Source: Eubacterium xylanophilum ATCC 35991 (GTDB taxonomy: Bacteria > Bacillota > Clostridia > Lachnospirales > Lachnospiraceae). Taken from it: a stretch of 64,000 nucleotides of DNA. The stretch lies in contig NZ_JAEB01000016.1 in NCBI RefSeq assembly GCF_000518685.1, positions 1-64,000 of the forward strand. The letters are read 5' to 3'. The first letter of the stretch is position 1; each line of letters starts with the position of its first letter. Positions 37,881 to 46,690 of the stretch are shown here, in pieces. The translations under genes and the position numbers were made by a program. Below the pieces are notes generated by a model. The model ran no database searches and was not told the DNA's origin. It saw only the letters and a list, made by a program, of their open reading frames with translations.

Positions 37881-40319
37881 ATGAAATATGGTTATTTTGA
37901 TGACGCTAATAAGGAATATGTAATTACAACACCCAAGACTCCATTACCTTGGATTAACTACTTGGGTAGCAATGAATTTTTCTCACTCATCTCGAATACA
38001 TGCGGTGGATACAGCTTTTACAAAGATGCAAAGTTGCTAAGAGTGACGAGATATCGTTACAATAGTATGCCATATGACAATAACGGTCATTACTTTTATG
38101 TAAAAGATGGTGATACGATTTGGAACCCGGGATGGATGCCTACCAAGACTCCACTCGACTCCTATGAGTGTCGACACGGAATGGGTTATAGCAAGTTCAA
38201 TTCCGAGAAAAATGGTCTTAGGGCCAATGTGACCGCATTTGTTCCCGTTAACGATAATTGTGAAATCAACAAAGTTACGTTGACAAACAAGTCGGATAAC
38301 ACCAAGAATTTTCAGCTCTACTCTTATGTTGAATTCTGTCTTTGGAATGCAATGGACGACATGACCAACTTCCAGAGAAATCTTAATATTGGAGAAGTTG
38401 AGGTTGTCGGCTCCACAATTTATCACAAGACAGAGTACCGCGAGCGAAGAAATCACTATGCAATATTCTCTGTAAACGCGGATATTGATGGATTCGATAC
38501 AAGTCGCGACGAGTTTATCGGTGCATATCGTGGACCTGACTCTCCGGAAGTGATAGAAAAAGGTTCCGCCAACAATTCCATTACCAGCGGATGGTATCCG
38601 ATTGGATCACATCAGTTAAATGTCACACTCGCTCCGGGCGAGAGCAAGACTTTTGTATTTGTTTTGGGATACTGCGAGAATCCTGTTGATGACAAATTTG
38701 AAGCACCCGATGTCATAAATAAGAAACCGGCCAAGGAGATGCTTAGCAAGTACCAGACAACCGAGCAGGTAGATAAAGCTCTTCAAGAATTATGTGATCA
38801 CTGGGAACAGCTTCTCTCCCGCTTCTCTGTCAAGTCCAAGGATGAGAAACTCAACCGAATGGTAAATATTTGGAACCAATACCAATGCATGGTAACTTTC
38901 AATATGTCTAGATCCGCTTCATACTACGAATCAGGCATAGGCCGTGGTATGGGATTTAGAGATTCTTGTCAGGATCTCTTCGGTTTCGTTCATCTCATTC
39001 CTGATAGAGCCAGACAGCGTATCATCGACATCGCTTCAACCCAGTTCCAGGACGGTAGTGCTTATCATCAATATCAGCCACTTACCAAAAAGGGCAACAG
39101 CGATATCGGAAGTGGCTTCAACGACGATCCACTTTGGCTAATTGCCGGTGTTTCAGCATACCTAAAAGAAACCGGAGACTATAGTATTCTCGATGAGATG
39201 GTTGATTATGACAATGATAGCACGGTTGCTACATCATTGTTCGAACATTTAACCAGATCGTTTGACTATATCGTAAACCACAAAGGCCCACACAATCTTC
39301 CACTTATCGGAAGAGCCGATTGGAATGACTGTCTAAATCTCAACTGCTTCTCCAAGGAGCCGGGCGAGTCCTTCCAGACCTTCGGACCAAGTGAAGGGCC
39401 TGTAGCTGAATCTGTATTTATCGCAGGAATGTTTGTCAAGTACGGAAGAGAGTATGCCGATATATGCAAAGCAATCGGCAAAGAGGATGAAGCAAATCGT
39501 GCTCTTGGTGAGATAGACAAGATGATAGAGGCCGTAGAAAAAGACGGTTGGGATGGAGAATGGTTCGTAAGAGCCTATGATGCATTTGGACAAAAAGTTG
39601 GTTCCAAGGAATGCGAAGAAGGACAGATTTATATCGAGCCACAGGGATTCTGTGTACTTGCCGGAATCGGCGTAGACAACGGAAAAGCTGAAAAAGCTCT
39701 TGATTCTGTCAAAGAAAAACTCGACACCAAATATGGTATTGTTTTGTTGCAACCGGCATATACCAGATACTATGAAAACCTCGGCGAGATTTCTTCTTAT
39801 CCACCTGGATATAAGGAAAATGCCGGAATCTTCTGCCATAACAACCCTTGGGTATCAGCGGCGGAAACTCAGATTGGCCGTGGCGACAGAGCATTTGAAA
39901 TATATAAGAAAACATGTCCTGCTTATCTGGAAGAAATCAGTGAGATTCACTGCACTGAGCCATATGTTTACTCTCAGATGATTGCAGGAAAAGATGCCAA
40001 GCACTTCGGACAGGCCAAGAATAGTTGGCTCACCGGAACAGCTGCTTGGACATTCATGAACGTATCTTACTATATTCTCGGAGTAGCTCCAACTCTCGAT
40101 GGTCTAAGTATCAATCCTTGTGTACCATCAAACTTTGGAGATTTTGAGATTACAAGAAAGTACCGCGATGTTGAATATAGCATCCAGGTCAAGAACCCAG
40201 ATAATGTTCAGAAAGGTGTTAAGGAAATAGTCGTAGATGGCAAGACCTATAGCGGAACTAATGTAATACCATATGATCCTTCTAAGAAGAAGGTTGATGT
40301 TACAATTATTATGGGTTAA
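37881..40319 (+). CDS. Cellobiose phosphorylase (GH94)
   Basis: The enzyme splits cellobiose with phosphate to glucose-1-phosphate and glucose in the cytoplasm, saving ATP. The 812-residue protein starts [20 protein letters not shown] and has the GH94 layout: beta-sandwich (about 1-280), helical linker, and (alpha/alpha)6 barrel. The catalytic region [11 protein letters not shown] places the general acid at Asp483, by analogy to described cellobiose phosphorylases. AGGAGGA lies before the ATG. A related phosphorylase acting on cellodextrin or laminaribiose cannot be excluded, but the N terminus closely fits the cellobiose group. Confidence 0.93.
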   Translation: MKYGYFDDANKEYVITTPKTPLPWINYLGSNEFFSLISNTCGGYSFYKDAKLLRVTRYRYNSMPYDNNGHYFYVKDGDTIWNPGWMPTKTPLDSYECRHGMGYSKFNSEKNGLRANVTAFVPVNDNCEINKVTLTNKSDNTKNFQLYSYVEFCLWNAMDDMTNFQRNLNIGEVEVVGSTIYHKTEYRERRNHYAIFSVNADIDGFDTSRDEFIGAYRGPDSPEVIEKGSANNSITSGWYPIGSHQLNVTLAPGESKTFVFVLGYCENPVDDKFEAPDVINKKPAKEMLSKYQTTEQVDKALQELCDHWEQLLSRFSVKSKDEKLNRMVNIWNQYQCMVTFNMSRSASYYESGIGRGMGFRDSCQDLFGFVHLIPDRARQRIIDIASTQFQDGSAYHQYQPLTKKGNSDIGSGFNDDPLWLIAGVSAYLKETGDYSILDEMVDYDNDSTVATSLFEHLTRSFDYIVNHKGPHNLPLIGRADWNDCLNLNCFSKEPGESFQTFGPSEGPVAESVFIAGMFVKYGREYADICKAIGKEDEANRALGEIDKMIEAVEKDGWDGEWFVRAYDAFGQKVGSKECEEGQIYIEPQGFCVLAGIGVDNGKAEKALDSVKEKLDTKYGIVLLQPAYTRYYENLGEISSYPPGYKENAGIFCHNNPWVSAAETQIGRGDRAFEIYKKTCPAYLEEISEIHCTEPYVYSQMIAGKDAKHFGQAKNSWLTGTAAWTFMNVSYYILGVAPTLDGLSINPCVPSNFGDFEITRKYRDVEYSIQVKNPDNVQKGVKEIVVDGKTYSGTNVIPYDPSKKKVDVTIIMG

Positions 40320-40362
40320 TCAAGCTTACTAGAATTATTATATATATTTGTTAACTTCCTTA

Positions 40363-40407
40363 AAAGGAGCTGATATACCGGCAAACATGCTGGTACTCAG
40401 CTCCTTT
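40363..40407. terminator. Bidirectional terminator between cellobiose phosphorylase and birA
   Basis: AAAGGAGCTGA pairs with TCAGCTCCTTT, and inside it TACCGGCA pairs with TGCTGGTA (one wobble) around an AACA loop. T-rich sequence lies on both sides. It separates two convergent genes. Confidence 0.8.
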
Positions 40408-40411
40408 ACAT

Positions 40412-41185
40412 TTATTCTTTGATTCTTACACTGACTTCACCGGTTCTTATAACTCTCCGCCTTCTGACTCCGCCATCATCTACCTGAAGCACAAGTCCTC
40501 CAATGTCATCAACATCAACTACAAAACCATCTTTCCACTTGTCATCTTCTAAAAATCTCACATTTTTCCCGATGACAAGTGATTTTTCACGATACTCATC
40601 CATATAATCTCTGGCCGGAAATTTATCCAAAATATCGAAAAAATTATTATAAACCGACACAGCTAATTGATTTCTGTCGATTTCCGAAACTCCCAGGGCT
40701 CCGGCATATCCCTCAAGTTCCGAAGGAAAATATTCCGTGGATGTATTTATCCCAATTCCAACCACTATGGAATCGATGTCATTTTCCACAACCACTGCTT
40801 CTGCTAGGATTCCGCACACCTTTCTACTTTTGTAGTAGATGTCGTTAACCCACTTTATCTGAGTAGAAATACCCAAGCATTCGTCTATAGCACGAGATAC
40901 CGCCACTGATGTTGCCGTTGTGATGGACAATATGTCCATTGTATCTTCTGGCGCTTTCACCAAAAAACTCATATAAAGACCGGTGCCATAGGGACTAAAA
41001 AATTCCCTTCCCATGCGTCCTTTTCCATTGGTCTGAGATTCTGCCAACAAAAAACTTCCCGGTTTTACGCCCTCACGGGCCATTCTCATTAATTCTACGT
41101 TTGTAGAGTCAATCTCATCTAGGACTATAACTCCGGCATTATTTTTAATACCTTGCTGAATTATAGCCTTGTCAAGTTTTATCAT
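40412..41185 (-). CDS. birA: Biotin-protein ligase, monofunctional (no DNA-binding domain)
   Basis: The enzyme attaches biotin to carboxylase carrier domains. The 257-residue protein has TNGKGRMGREFFSPYGTGLY and KWVNDIYYKSRKVCGILAE, and a C-terminal SH3-like domain. ATG at 41185 (MIKLDKAIIQQG) leaves no room for the winged-helix repressor domain, so this is a class I ligase. It follows the U32 gene by seven bases and ends the ireB-to-birA run. Confidence 0.9.
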   Translation of the reverse strand: MIKLDKAIIQQGIKNNAGVIVLDEIDSTNVELMRMAREGVKPGSFLLAESQTNGKGRMGREFFSPYGTGLYMSFLVKAPEDTMDILSITTATSVAVSRAIDECLGISTQIKWVNDIYYKSRKVCGILAEAVVVENDIDSIVVGIGINTSTEYFPSELEGYAGALGVSEIDRNQLAVSVYNNFFDILDKFPARDYMDEYREKSLVIGKNVRFLEDDKWKDGFVVDVDDIGGLVLQVDDGGVRRRRVIRTGEVSVRIKE

Positions 41186-41192
41186 ATCACAC

Positions 41193-42434
41193 CTACTCCT
41201 CTGAAATTTCATCCTTTTTTCTAATAATGTCAAACTCATTTAATGGTGCTTCAAGCTTGACACGAATTCTTTGCTGTGGATGCGGACATGATTCCACATT
41301 CGCACCCCACTCATCCCACATCTCTAAAACCTTTGATGTAGTATTGGTACCATCTGGCTTCATCAGTTCTACTGTATCGCCCACTGAAAACTTATTCTTT
41401 TGCTGAATCCAGCCTGTTCCATCCTCTTCCACGCCATGTACAGTGCCAAGGTATATATAGCTTCTGACATATGTATTGCTATCATATATCTGGGTTTCAT
41501 GGGTAGTTGGTCCGAAGAAAAATCCAGTAGTAAACTGTCTATAGGTGCACTTTGCGATTTCTTCCCTATAGAGCGGAAGATTTTTCTTATATAATTCCGG
41601 ATCCTTCAAGTAATCGTCCACCGCCATGCGATATGTTCTCACAACAGTGGCCACGTAGAGTGCTGTCTTCATTCTTCCCTCAATCTTAAAACTATTTATG
41701 CCCGCTTCAATCAATTCCGGGATATGCTCGATCATGCACAAATCCTTAGAATTGAATATATATGTCCCGCGCTCGTTTTCCTCGATTGGAAGGTATTCGC
41801 CAGGTCTCTTCTCTTCAACAATATAGTATTTCCAGCGGCATGGATGTGTGCAAGCGCCTAGGTTTGCATCACGACCGGTAAAATAATTGCTGAGAAGGCA
41901 TCTTCCCGAATATGAAATACACATTGCCCCATGAACAAATGTCTCGATTTCCAAATCATCAGGAATATTGGCCCTAATATTTCCAATCTCCTTGAGAGAA
42001 AGCTCACGTGCTGTCACAACACGCGTCGCCCCTTGCTCTTTCCAAAAATTAAATGTCATGTAATTGACATTATTTGCTTGTGTACTTACATGAATCTCGA
42101 TTTCAGGGCAAACACTTCTCGCAATGGTAAATACTCCCGGATCCGAGATGATAAGTGCATCATTTCCCACTTCCTTTAGCTCCTCAAAGTACTTCTTGAC
42201 TCCCTCAAGGTCGCGGTTATGCGCAGTTATATTGGCTGTAACATATACTTTTTTCCCCCTTGCATGGGCGTACTCGACACCTTGCTTCATTTCTTCAAGA
42301 GAAAAATTGGTTGCCTTGGCGCGGAGTCCATACATCTCCCCACCTATGTAAACTGCATCGGCACCGTATTCTACAGCTGTCTTAAGAACCTCCAAGCTAT
42401 TTGCCGGAGCAAGGATTTCTGGTCTTTTATCCAT
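41193..42434 (-). CDS. Peptidase U32 family protein, TrhP-like tRNA-modification enzyme
   Basis: U32 proteins of this type make 5-hydroxyuridine at tRNA position 34 (TrhP in E. coli, YrrN/YrrO in B. subtilis), though the family name says peptidase. The 413-residue protein starts RPEILAPANSLEVLKTAVEY, then GADAVYIGGEMYGLRAKATN, and has FVHGAMCISYSGRCLLSNYF, RDANLGACTHPCRW and the family signature INSFKIEGRMKTALYVATVV. ATG at 42434 has AAGGTG six bases upstream and is one base after the trmR stop. The pairing with TrmR strongly supports the tRNA role. Confidence 0.88.
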   Translation of the reverse strand: MDKRPEILAPANSLEVLKTAVEYGADAVYIGGEMYGLRAKATNFSLEEMKQGVEYAHARGKKVYVTANITAHNRDLEGVKKYFEELKEVGNDALIISDPGVFTIARSVCPEIEIHVSTQANNVNYMTFNFWKEQGATRVVTARELSLKEIGNIRANIPDDLEIETFVHGAMCISYSGRCLLSNYFTGRDANLGACTHPCRWKYYIVEEKRPGEYLPIEENERGTYIFNSKDLCMIEHIPELIEAGINSFKIEGRMKTALYVATVVRTYRMAVDDYLKDPELYKKNLPLYREEIAKCTYRQFTTGFFFGPTTHETQIYDSNTYVRSYIYLGTVHGVEEDGTGWIQQKNKFSVGDTVELMKPDGTNTTSKVLEMWDEWGANVESCPHPQQRIRVKLEAPLNEFDIIRKKDEISEE

Positions 42435-42435
42435 A

Positions 42436-43086
42436 TCATTCACCTTTCACACTAATGGTTGTACCATCGCCTTCTGTCAGACAAATAGTCTCAAGTTGCG
42501 GATGGTTTGTAATTACTTTGAGATATTCTCTCATTCTCTCATGTATAGTTCTATCTCTCCTCCTGATGAAGTAACGAGATTCTAGCACATCTCCTTCGTG
42601 GAGCACATTATCCGACACCAGTAGACCGCCGGTTTTAAGGAGTTTTAAGATGTTGGGCAGAAAGCCAAGGTATTGTGCTTTAGCTGCATCAAGGAAGATA
42701 AAGTCATACTCTCTTCCTTCTTCTACTAGCTTATCTAACACATCATAAACGTCACCCTCTAACAAGGTAATCTTATTGTCCCGATCATACTTAGCAAAGT
42801 TTTCTCTCGCCTTTTTTATTCTAGCCGGAACCTTTTCTACAGTAGTAACATGTGCATCTCTCGAGGTTTGTTCACTCATCACGAGTGCCGAATATCCAAC
42901 GGCAGCTCCAAGTTCAAGAATATTTTTGCAATTATGCGTTCTCAATAAATACCGCAAAATATCCCTTGTCCCCCTGCGAATAATAGGCACCTCATCCTGA
43001 AGTGCCTCAAGCTCTAACTTATTAATATATTCGGGATACTTGGGACGCAATGTATCAAAGTATACCTCTGCTCTATCTTCTTTCAT
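42436..43086 (-). CDS. trmR: tRNA 5-hydroxyuridine methyltransferase TrmR (YrrM-like O-methyltransferase)
   Basis: TrmR converts 5-hydroxyuridine-34 to 5-methoxyuridine in tRNA. The 216-residue class I methyltransferase has the SAM loop NILELGAAVGYSALVMSEQ, then DFIFLDAAKAQYLGFLP, and SDNVLHEGDV, as in the family-3 O-methyltransferases. Position between an MltG-like gene and a U32 gene matches the yrrL-yrrM-yrrN-yrrO order in B. subtilis. It overlaps the gene upstream by four bases (ATGA). Confidence 0.87.
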   Translation of the reverse strand: MKEDRAEVYFDTLRPKYPEYINKLELEALQDEVPIIRRGTRDILRYLLRTHNCKNILELGAAVGYSALVMSEQTSRDAHVTTVEKVPARIKKARENFAKYDRDNKITLLEGDVYDVLDKLVEEGREYDFIFLDAAKAQYLGFLPNILKLLKTGGLLVSDNVLHEGDVLESRYFIRRRDRTIHERMREYLKVITNHPQLETICLTEGDGTTISVKGE

Positions 43087-43481
43087 TGTCCTACTCCACG
43101 CAAAATCTTCTCACATATTTCATCGCTGGTCATACTCGTATTAAGCCTGTGTTCACCGGCAACTACAACTGTAGTGGAACTCATAGAAAGTTTCATCTTG
43201 ATGTAGAATGGATATGCACTCTTAATCAGACGTTGTGATTCCAAACGCTTGGAGATATTGAGCACATCCTCATCCTTATCTATCTTGAATACTATATCTC
43301 GACCCGGAGCGGGTTCAGACATAACTTCTCCAAATATCTCATGCGAAAACTCATATGAGAACTTGCAGACTTCAACAGCACAAAGCACAACGATTGCATA
43401 AAATATAACATTTAACAAGAGCACTAAAAGTCCCTTGAATATCCACAGCATCGTGGTGCTTTTCTTGCCAGCATTTTCCAT
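43083..43481 (-). CDS. Short MltG/YceG-like membrane protein without the transglycosylase domain
   Basis: The 132-residue protein has one membrane helix (about 13-40) and an N-terminal MltG-type domain: IVFKIDKDEDVLNISKRLES, then LIKSAYPFYIKMKLS, then AGEHRLNTSMTSDEICEKIL. MltG proteins are normally over 300 residues with a catalytic glutamate in the C-terminal half; none of that half is present here, and there is no sign of a frameshift because the stop overlaps the trmR start. It holds the mltG position of the operon. A lytic activity is unlikely; a binding or regulatory role is possible. Confidence 0.75.
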   Translation of the reverse strand: MENAGKKSTTMLWIFKGLLVLLLNVIFYAIVVLCAVEVCKFSYEFSHEIFGEVMSEPAPGRDIVFKIDKDEDVLNISKRLESQRLIKSAYPFYIKMKLSMSSTTVVVAGEHRLNTSMTSDEICEKILRGVGQ

Positions 43482-43486
43482 GGTTA

Positions 43487-45163
43487 TCAGTCAACCTCCA
43501 TAATAATCGGCAAAATCATAGGATTTCTCTTCATCTTTCTCCACAAGAAATCATTGAGGGAATCCTTAATCTCTGACTTCATACTTCCCCAGTCAGTTAT
43601 GCCGCGTTCAGCAATTCTATCTAGAGAAATATTTACAATTTCTCTACACTCATCCATGAGATTCTCGGCCTCACGGACATATACAAAACCTCTAGATACT
43701 ATATCCGGACCTGAAACGATCTGATTAGATCCTCTCTCAAGTGCAATGGCAATCACCATCAGACCATTTTCCGAGAGATGCTGTCTATCTCTAAGTACGA
43801 TATTACCTACGTCTCCAATTCCCAATCCATCTACCATGATTCCCTGAGCTTGTACTTGATCAACAACTTTGGCACTTTCCTCACAGATTTCAAGTACATT
43901 TCCAGAGTGCATAATAACCACATGGTCTTTCTCGACACCCATCTCCTGCGCCAACTCGCTGTGCCTAATCAAGTGTCTGTACTCACCGTGAACAGGAATG
44001 GCGTATTTTGGTCTGACAAGGGAATAAATCAGCTTAAGTTCCTCTTGGCAAGCATGTCCTGAAACATGAGTATCCTGAAAAATCACGCGAGCCCCCTTCA
44101 TGGAAATCTCATTAATCACACGCGAAACACTTTTCTCATTTCCCGGAATTGGCGTTGAGCTAAATATAACCAGGTCAGTTGGCTTAATAGTAATCTTTCT
44201 ATGAATTGAAGCAGCAATTCTAGAAAGGGCCGCCATAGACTCTCCCTGACTTCCTGTAGTAATCAACACCAGCTGATCATCTGTATAATTGGCCATCTCC
44301 TCCACGGAAATCATAATATTATCCGGAGCTTTGATATAACCAATCTCAATAGCCGTATTGATAATATTTACCATACTTCGGCCTTCTATAACAACTTTTC
44401 GCTTGTGTTTATGAGCCGAATTAATAATCTGTTGAACTCTATCCACGTTGGATGCAAATGTAGCAACTATAATTCTTCGCCCGGCGTTTTCATCAAATAT
44501 AGTATCAAAAGTCTTTCCAACCGTCCTCTCAGACATGGTAAAACCAGGTTTCAAGACATTGGTACTATCCGCCAAAAGTGCAAGAACACCCTTCTTGCCC
44601 AATTCTCCGAATCTGGCAAGATCTATACTTTCGCCAAATACCGGTGTATAATCAACTTTAAAGTCTCCGGTATGTACAATAACTCCCGCCGGTGTGTAAA
44701 TCGCAAGCGCAGCAGAATCTGCGATGCTATGGTTGGTTCTGATAAACTCAATTCGGAAATCTCCCAAATTGATATATTGTCCATATGTGACAACCTTTCT
44801 TCTAACGCAATTTACTAAATTATGTTCCTCAAGCTTATGATCTATAATAGCCATTGTCAGCTTTGTTGCATAAATCGGAACATTTATCTGGCGCAATATG
44901 TAAGGAAGTGCGCCTATATGATCTTCGTGTCCATGTGTAATTACGAAGCCCTTTACTTTGTCTTTATTGTCCAAAAGATAGGTTACATCGGGGATTACAA
45001 GATCCACTCCCAACATGTCGTCTTCCGGGAAAGCTAGACCGCAGTCCACAACGATAATGCTATCTTCCGTCTCGAAGGCGGTAATGTTCATTCCAATTTG
45101 CTCAAGTCCCCCTAATGGAATTATCTTTACCTTCGCGTTTTCATTATTCTTATTCTTCTTCAA
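43487..45163 (-). CDS. rnj: Ribonuclease J
   Basis: RNase J is a 5'-3' exonuclease and endonuclease of mRNA decay and rRNA processing. The 558-residue protein has the metallo-beta-lactamase/beta-CASP fold: KIIPLGGLEQIGMN, the zinc site FVITHGHEDHIGALPY, and the C-terminal RPKYAIPVHGEYRHL. Length and motifs are typical. It is 21 bases after the DUF1292 gene. Confidence 0.94.
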   Translation of the reverse strand: MKKNKNNENAKVKIIPLGGLEQIGMNITAFETEDSIIVVDCGLAFPEDDMLGVDLVIPDVTYLLDNKDKVKGFVITHGHEDHIGALPYILRQINVPIYATKLTMAIIDHKLEEHNLVNCVRRKVVTYGQYINLGDFRIEFIRTNHSIADSAALAIYTPAGVIVHTGDFKVDYTPVFGESIDLARFGELGKKGVLALLADSTNVLKPGFTMSERTVGKTFDTIFDENAGRRIIVATFASNVDRVQQIINSAHKHKRKVVIEGRSMVNIINTAIEIGYIKAPDNIMISVEEMANYTDDQLVLITTGSQGESMAALSRIAASIHRKITIKPTDLVIFSSTPIPGNEKSVSRVINEISMKGARVIFQDTHVSGHACQEELKLIYSLVRPKYAIPVHGEYRHLIRHSELAQEMGVEKDHVVIMHSGNVLEICEESAKVVDQVQAQGIMVDGLGIGDVGNIVLRDRQHLSENGLMVIAIALERGSNQIVSGPDIVSRGFVYVREAENLMDECREIVNISLDRIAERGITDWGSMKSEIKDSLNDFLWRKMKRNPMILPIIMEVD

Positions 45164-45185
45164 ATTTTCACCTCTTAGATCTATC

Positions 45186-45467
45186 TCATTCTGTTATATC
45201 TATGTCTTCAATCAATTCCTCAAAATATTTAGATATAATACTCAATTCATTCTCGTCGTCCACAATATCATATACAATTTCCCCTGAATTGTCATCGACA
45301 AACTCTTCTTTTAAAATAAGGCACTCTGAATCCTCTTCTGAATCTGATGGCTTATCGCTCACAAGCAAATAGGTTCTCCCAGCAATCTCTGCTTTTTCCA
45401 CAACAAAAAAAGCATCCTCGCTGCCATCATCAGCAATGAGAACAACCTTATCTTCTCTCTCAGCCAA
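45186..45467 (-). CDS. DUF1292 family acidic protein
   Basis: The 93-residue, strongly acidic protein has the DUF1292 pattern KVVLIADDGSEDAFFVVEKA, TYLLVSDK and an extended acidic C terminus. Function is unknown. Its place between ruvX and the RNase J gene is the usual Firmicute context (YrzB-like). No catalytic residues can be named. Confidence 0.88.
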   Translation of the reverse strand: MAEREDKVVLIADDGSEDAFFVVEKAEIAGRTYLLVSDKPSDSEEDSECLILKEEFVDDNSGEIVYDIVDDENELSIISKYFEELIEDIDITE

Positions 45468-45475
45468 TGTTCACT

Positions 45476-45913
45476 TCACTCCTTAATCTCTTGATTTTTT
45501 AGATAGTCCAGATATCCTTGCAATATGATAGATGCTGCCAACTTATCTACGAATTCTTTTCTGTCTTCTCTCCTGACCTTTCCGTCCTTTAAGACATTCA
45601 TCGCAGACACAGTTGTCAACCTCTCATCCCACATAACAATTTCTAATCCGGTCCTGTGACTTAATTTCTCGCAAAACTCTGCCGTCCGTTCAACACGTTC
45701 TCCCGACGTATTATTCATATTTTTTGGATTTCCCACCACAATCTTGTCAACCCCGTACTCTTCGATAATCTCACAGATTCTCGCAAGAGTCTGACGCAAC
45801 TTAGTCTCGCTTTTTCTTTTTATTGTTTCAACTGGTTGGGCCGTCAGCATCAATCCGTCACTTACTGCAACGCCAACTGTCACCGAACCATAATCAAGTC
45901 CCATAATTCTCAA
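45476..45913 (-). CDS. ruvX: Putative pre-16S rRNA nuclease / Holliday resolvase-like RuvX (YqgF)
   Basis: The 145-residue RNase H-fold protein has the start [36 protein letters not shown] and [10 protein letters not shown]. YqgF proteins trim the 5' end of 16S rRNA and were first named as junction resolvases; the sequence alone cannot decide. It follows ireB by about 21 bases, the conserved order. Confidence 0.93.
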   Translation of the reverse strand: MRIMGLDYGSVTVGVAVSDGLMLTAQPVETIKRKSETKLRQTLARICEIIEEYGVDKIVVGNPKNMNNTSGERVERTAEFCEKLSHRTGLEIVMWDERLTTVSAMNVLKDGKVRREDRKEFVDKLAASIILQGYLDYLKNQEIKE

Positions 45914-45934
45914 TTATCTCACCCGTCTATCGCC

Positions 45935-46198
45935 TTACTTCTTGAGATTATTTTCAATATAATCTTCTAAAAAAAGCTCGATTATCTCATCTCGCTCAGC
46001 ACGCATGATAAGACTCCTAGCACCTTTGTGGCTTGTTATATATGTTGGATCACCACTCATAAGATAACCAACAATCTGATTAACAGGATTATATCCCTTT
46101 TCTGTAAGGGCTTCATAAACAGATGCAATAACATCGCTTACATCTAATTCCTTCTCTACTTCCACATTGAATAGTTGTGTATTTGTGTTGTTTTGCAT
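45935..46198 (-). CDS. ireB: IreB family regulatory phosphoprotein
   Basis: IreB is a small protein phosphorylated by PASTA Ser/Thr kinases (IreK/PrkC) and acts in cell-envelope signalling in Enterococcus. The protein, about 87 residues, has VIASVYEALTEKGYNPVNQI, GYLMSGDPTYITSHKGARSL and a C-terminal LEDYIENN. ATG at 46198 is chosen because GGGAGG is six bases upstream; the ATG at 46204 abuts that site. No kinase gene is in the window. Confidence 0.9.
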   Translation of the reverse strand: MQNNTNTQLFNVEVEKELDVSDVIASVYEALTEKGYNPVNQIVGYLMSGDPTYITSHKGARSLIMRAERDEIIELFLEDYIENNLKK

Positions 46199-46253
46199 TT
46201 CCATCCTCCCTAGTATTCAAAATTACTTAACATCGAACTCTTCATCTGTATTT

Positions 46254-46282
46254 ATTTTAATATATCTGTACCGATTACGCAA
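46254..46282 (-). promoter_or_regulatory. Promoter of ireB and the ireB-ruvX-rnj-birA run
   Basis: On the minus strand TTGCGT (46277-46282) and TAAAAT (46254-46259) are 17 bases apart, about 50-60 bases before the ireB start. Confidence 0.55.
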
Positions 46283-46311
46283 GAGTTTTTTCGCGTTTCT
46301 ACAAGCGTTGC

Positions 46312-46380
46312 ATACCATATTCCTCCAAACTAGCGAAAGAAAACTTGTTTTCTTGATGCTAGATTGGGGGGATATGGTAT
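46312..46380. repeat. Very long imperfect hairpin (33/34-nt arms, 2-nt loop)
   Basis: The left arm 46312-46344 (ATACCATATTCC...AGAAAAC) and right arm 46347-46380 (GTTTTCT...GGATATGGTAT) pair over about 30 positions with one mismatch, one small internal loop and two wobble pairs. The spacer is TT. There is no strong T run, so it does not look like a simple terminator. It could be a small RNA, an mRNA-processing site or a mobile palindromic element. Confidence 0.85.
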
Positions 46381-46385
46381 ATAGC

Positions 46386-46438
46386 GCGACAGCGCGTAAC
46401 GAGCATGGCGCGAGGCGGCATGCGAGTTGGCGACGCGG
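46386..46438. repeat. 53-bp GC-rich direct repeat, copy 1
   Basis: The unit begins GCGACAGCGCGTAACGAGCA and ends GAGTTGGCGACGCGG. It is 72% GC in otherwise AT-rich DNA. It matches copy 2 at 52 of 53 bases. Confidence 0.9.
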
Positions 46439-46456
46439 AGTGGCGCACGGTTCAGT

Positions 46457-46509
46457 GCGACAGCGCGTAACGAGCATGGCGCGGGGCGGCATGCGAGTTG
46501 GCGACGCGG
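46457..46509. repeat. 53-bp GC-rich direct repeat, copy 2
   Basis: Same unit as at 46386-46438, with one A-to-G change, offset by 71 bp and separated by 18 bp. A 71-bp offset is not a multiple of three, so the same peptide would appear in two different frames; the repeats are non-coding. Confidence 0.9.
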
Positions 46510-46609
46510 GTTTCTCACAATACGGATGTTTCTTGCCTTTTTGATATTTCATCCGTATCAACATCCGTATCAACCTGCCACGGAATGCGACATGGCCCTC
46601 TCTAAGCAT

Positions 46610-46637
46610 CAAGCGCAGATGCACGCATCTGCGCTTG
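46610..46637. repeat. Perfect 12-bp-stem hairpin downstream of the deacetylase gene
   Basis: CAAGCGCAGATG and CATCTGCGCTTG pair perfectly around CACG. No T run follows on either strand, so a terminator role is uncertain. Nearby, ATACGGATG (46520-46528) and CATCCGTAT (46550-46558) form a second stem, and a 12-base unit ATCCGTATCAAC is repeated in tandem at 46551-46574. The remainder of the 46205-46690 gap shows no gene. Confidence 0.7.
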
Positions 46638-46690
46638 AACATAACTTCTTACTTATCTAACGAATTCATATCGTTCTGATTAAGCAACGA

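Noticed and set aside
46386-46509. Direct repeats as a CRISPR array
   Set aside because: Only two copies, 53 bp long, with an 18-bp spacer; no cas genes and no further units.
46223-46642. Arg/Cys-rich ORFs on both strands across the repeat region
   Set aside because: The same peptide appears in two frames because of the 71-bp offset; no ribosome site and no known domain.
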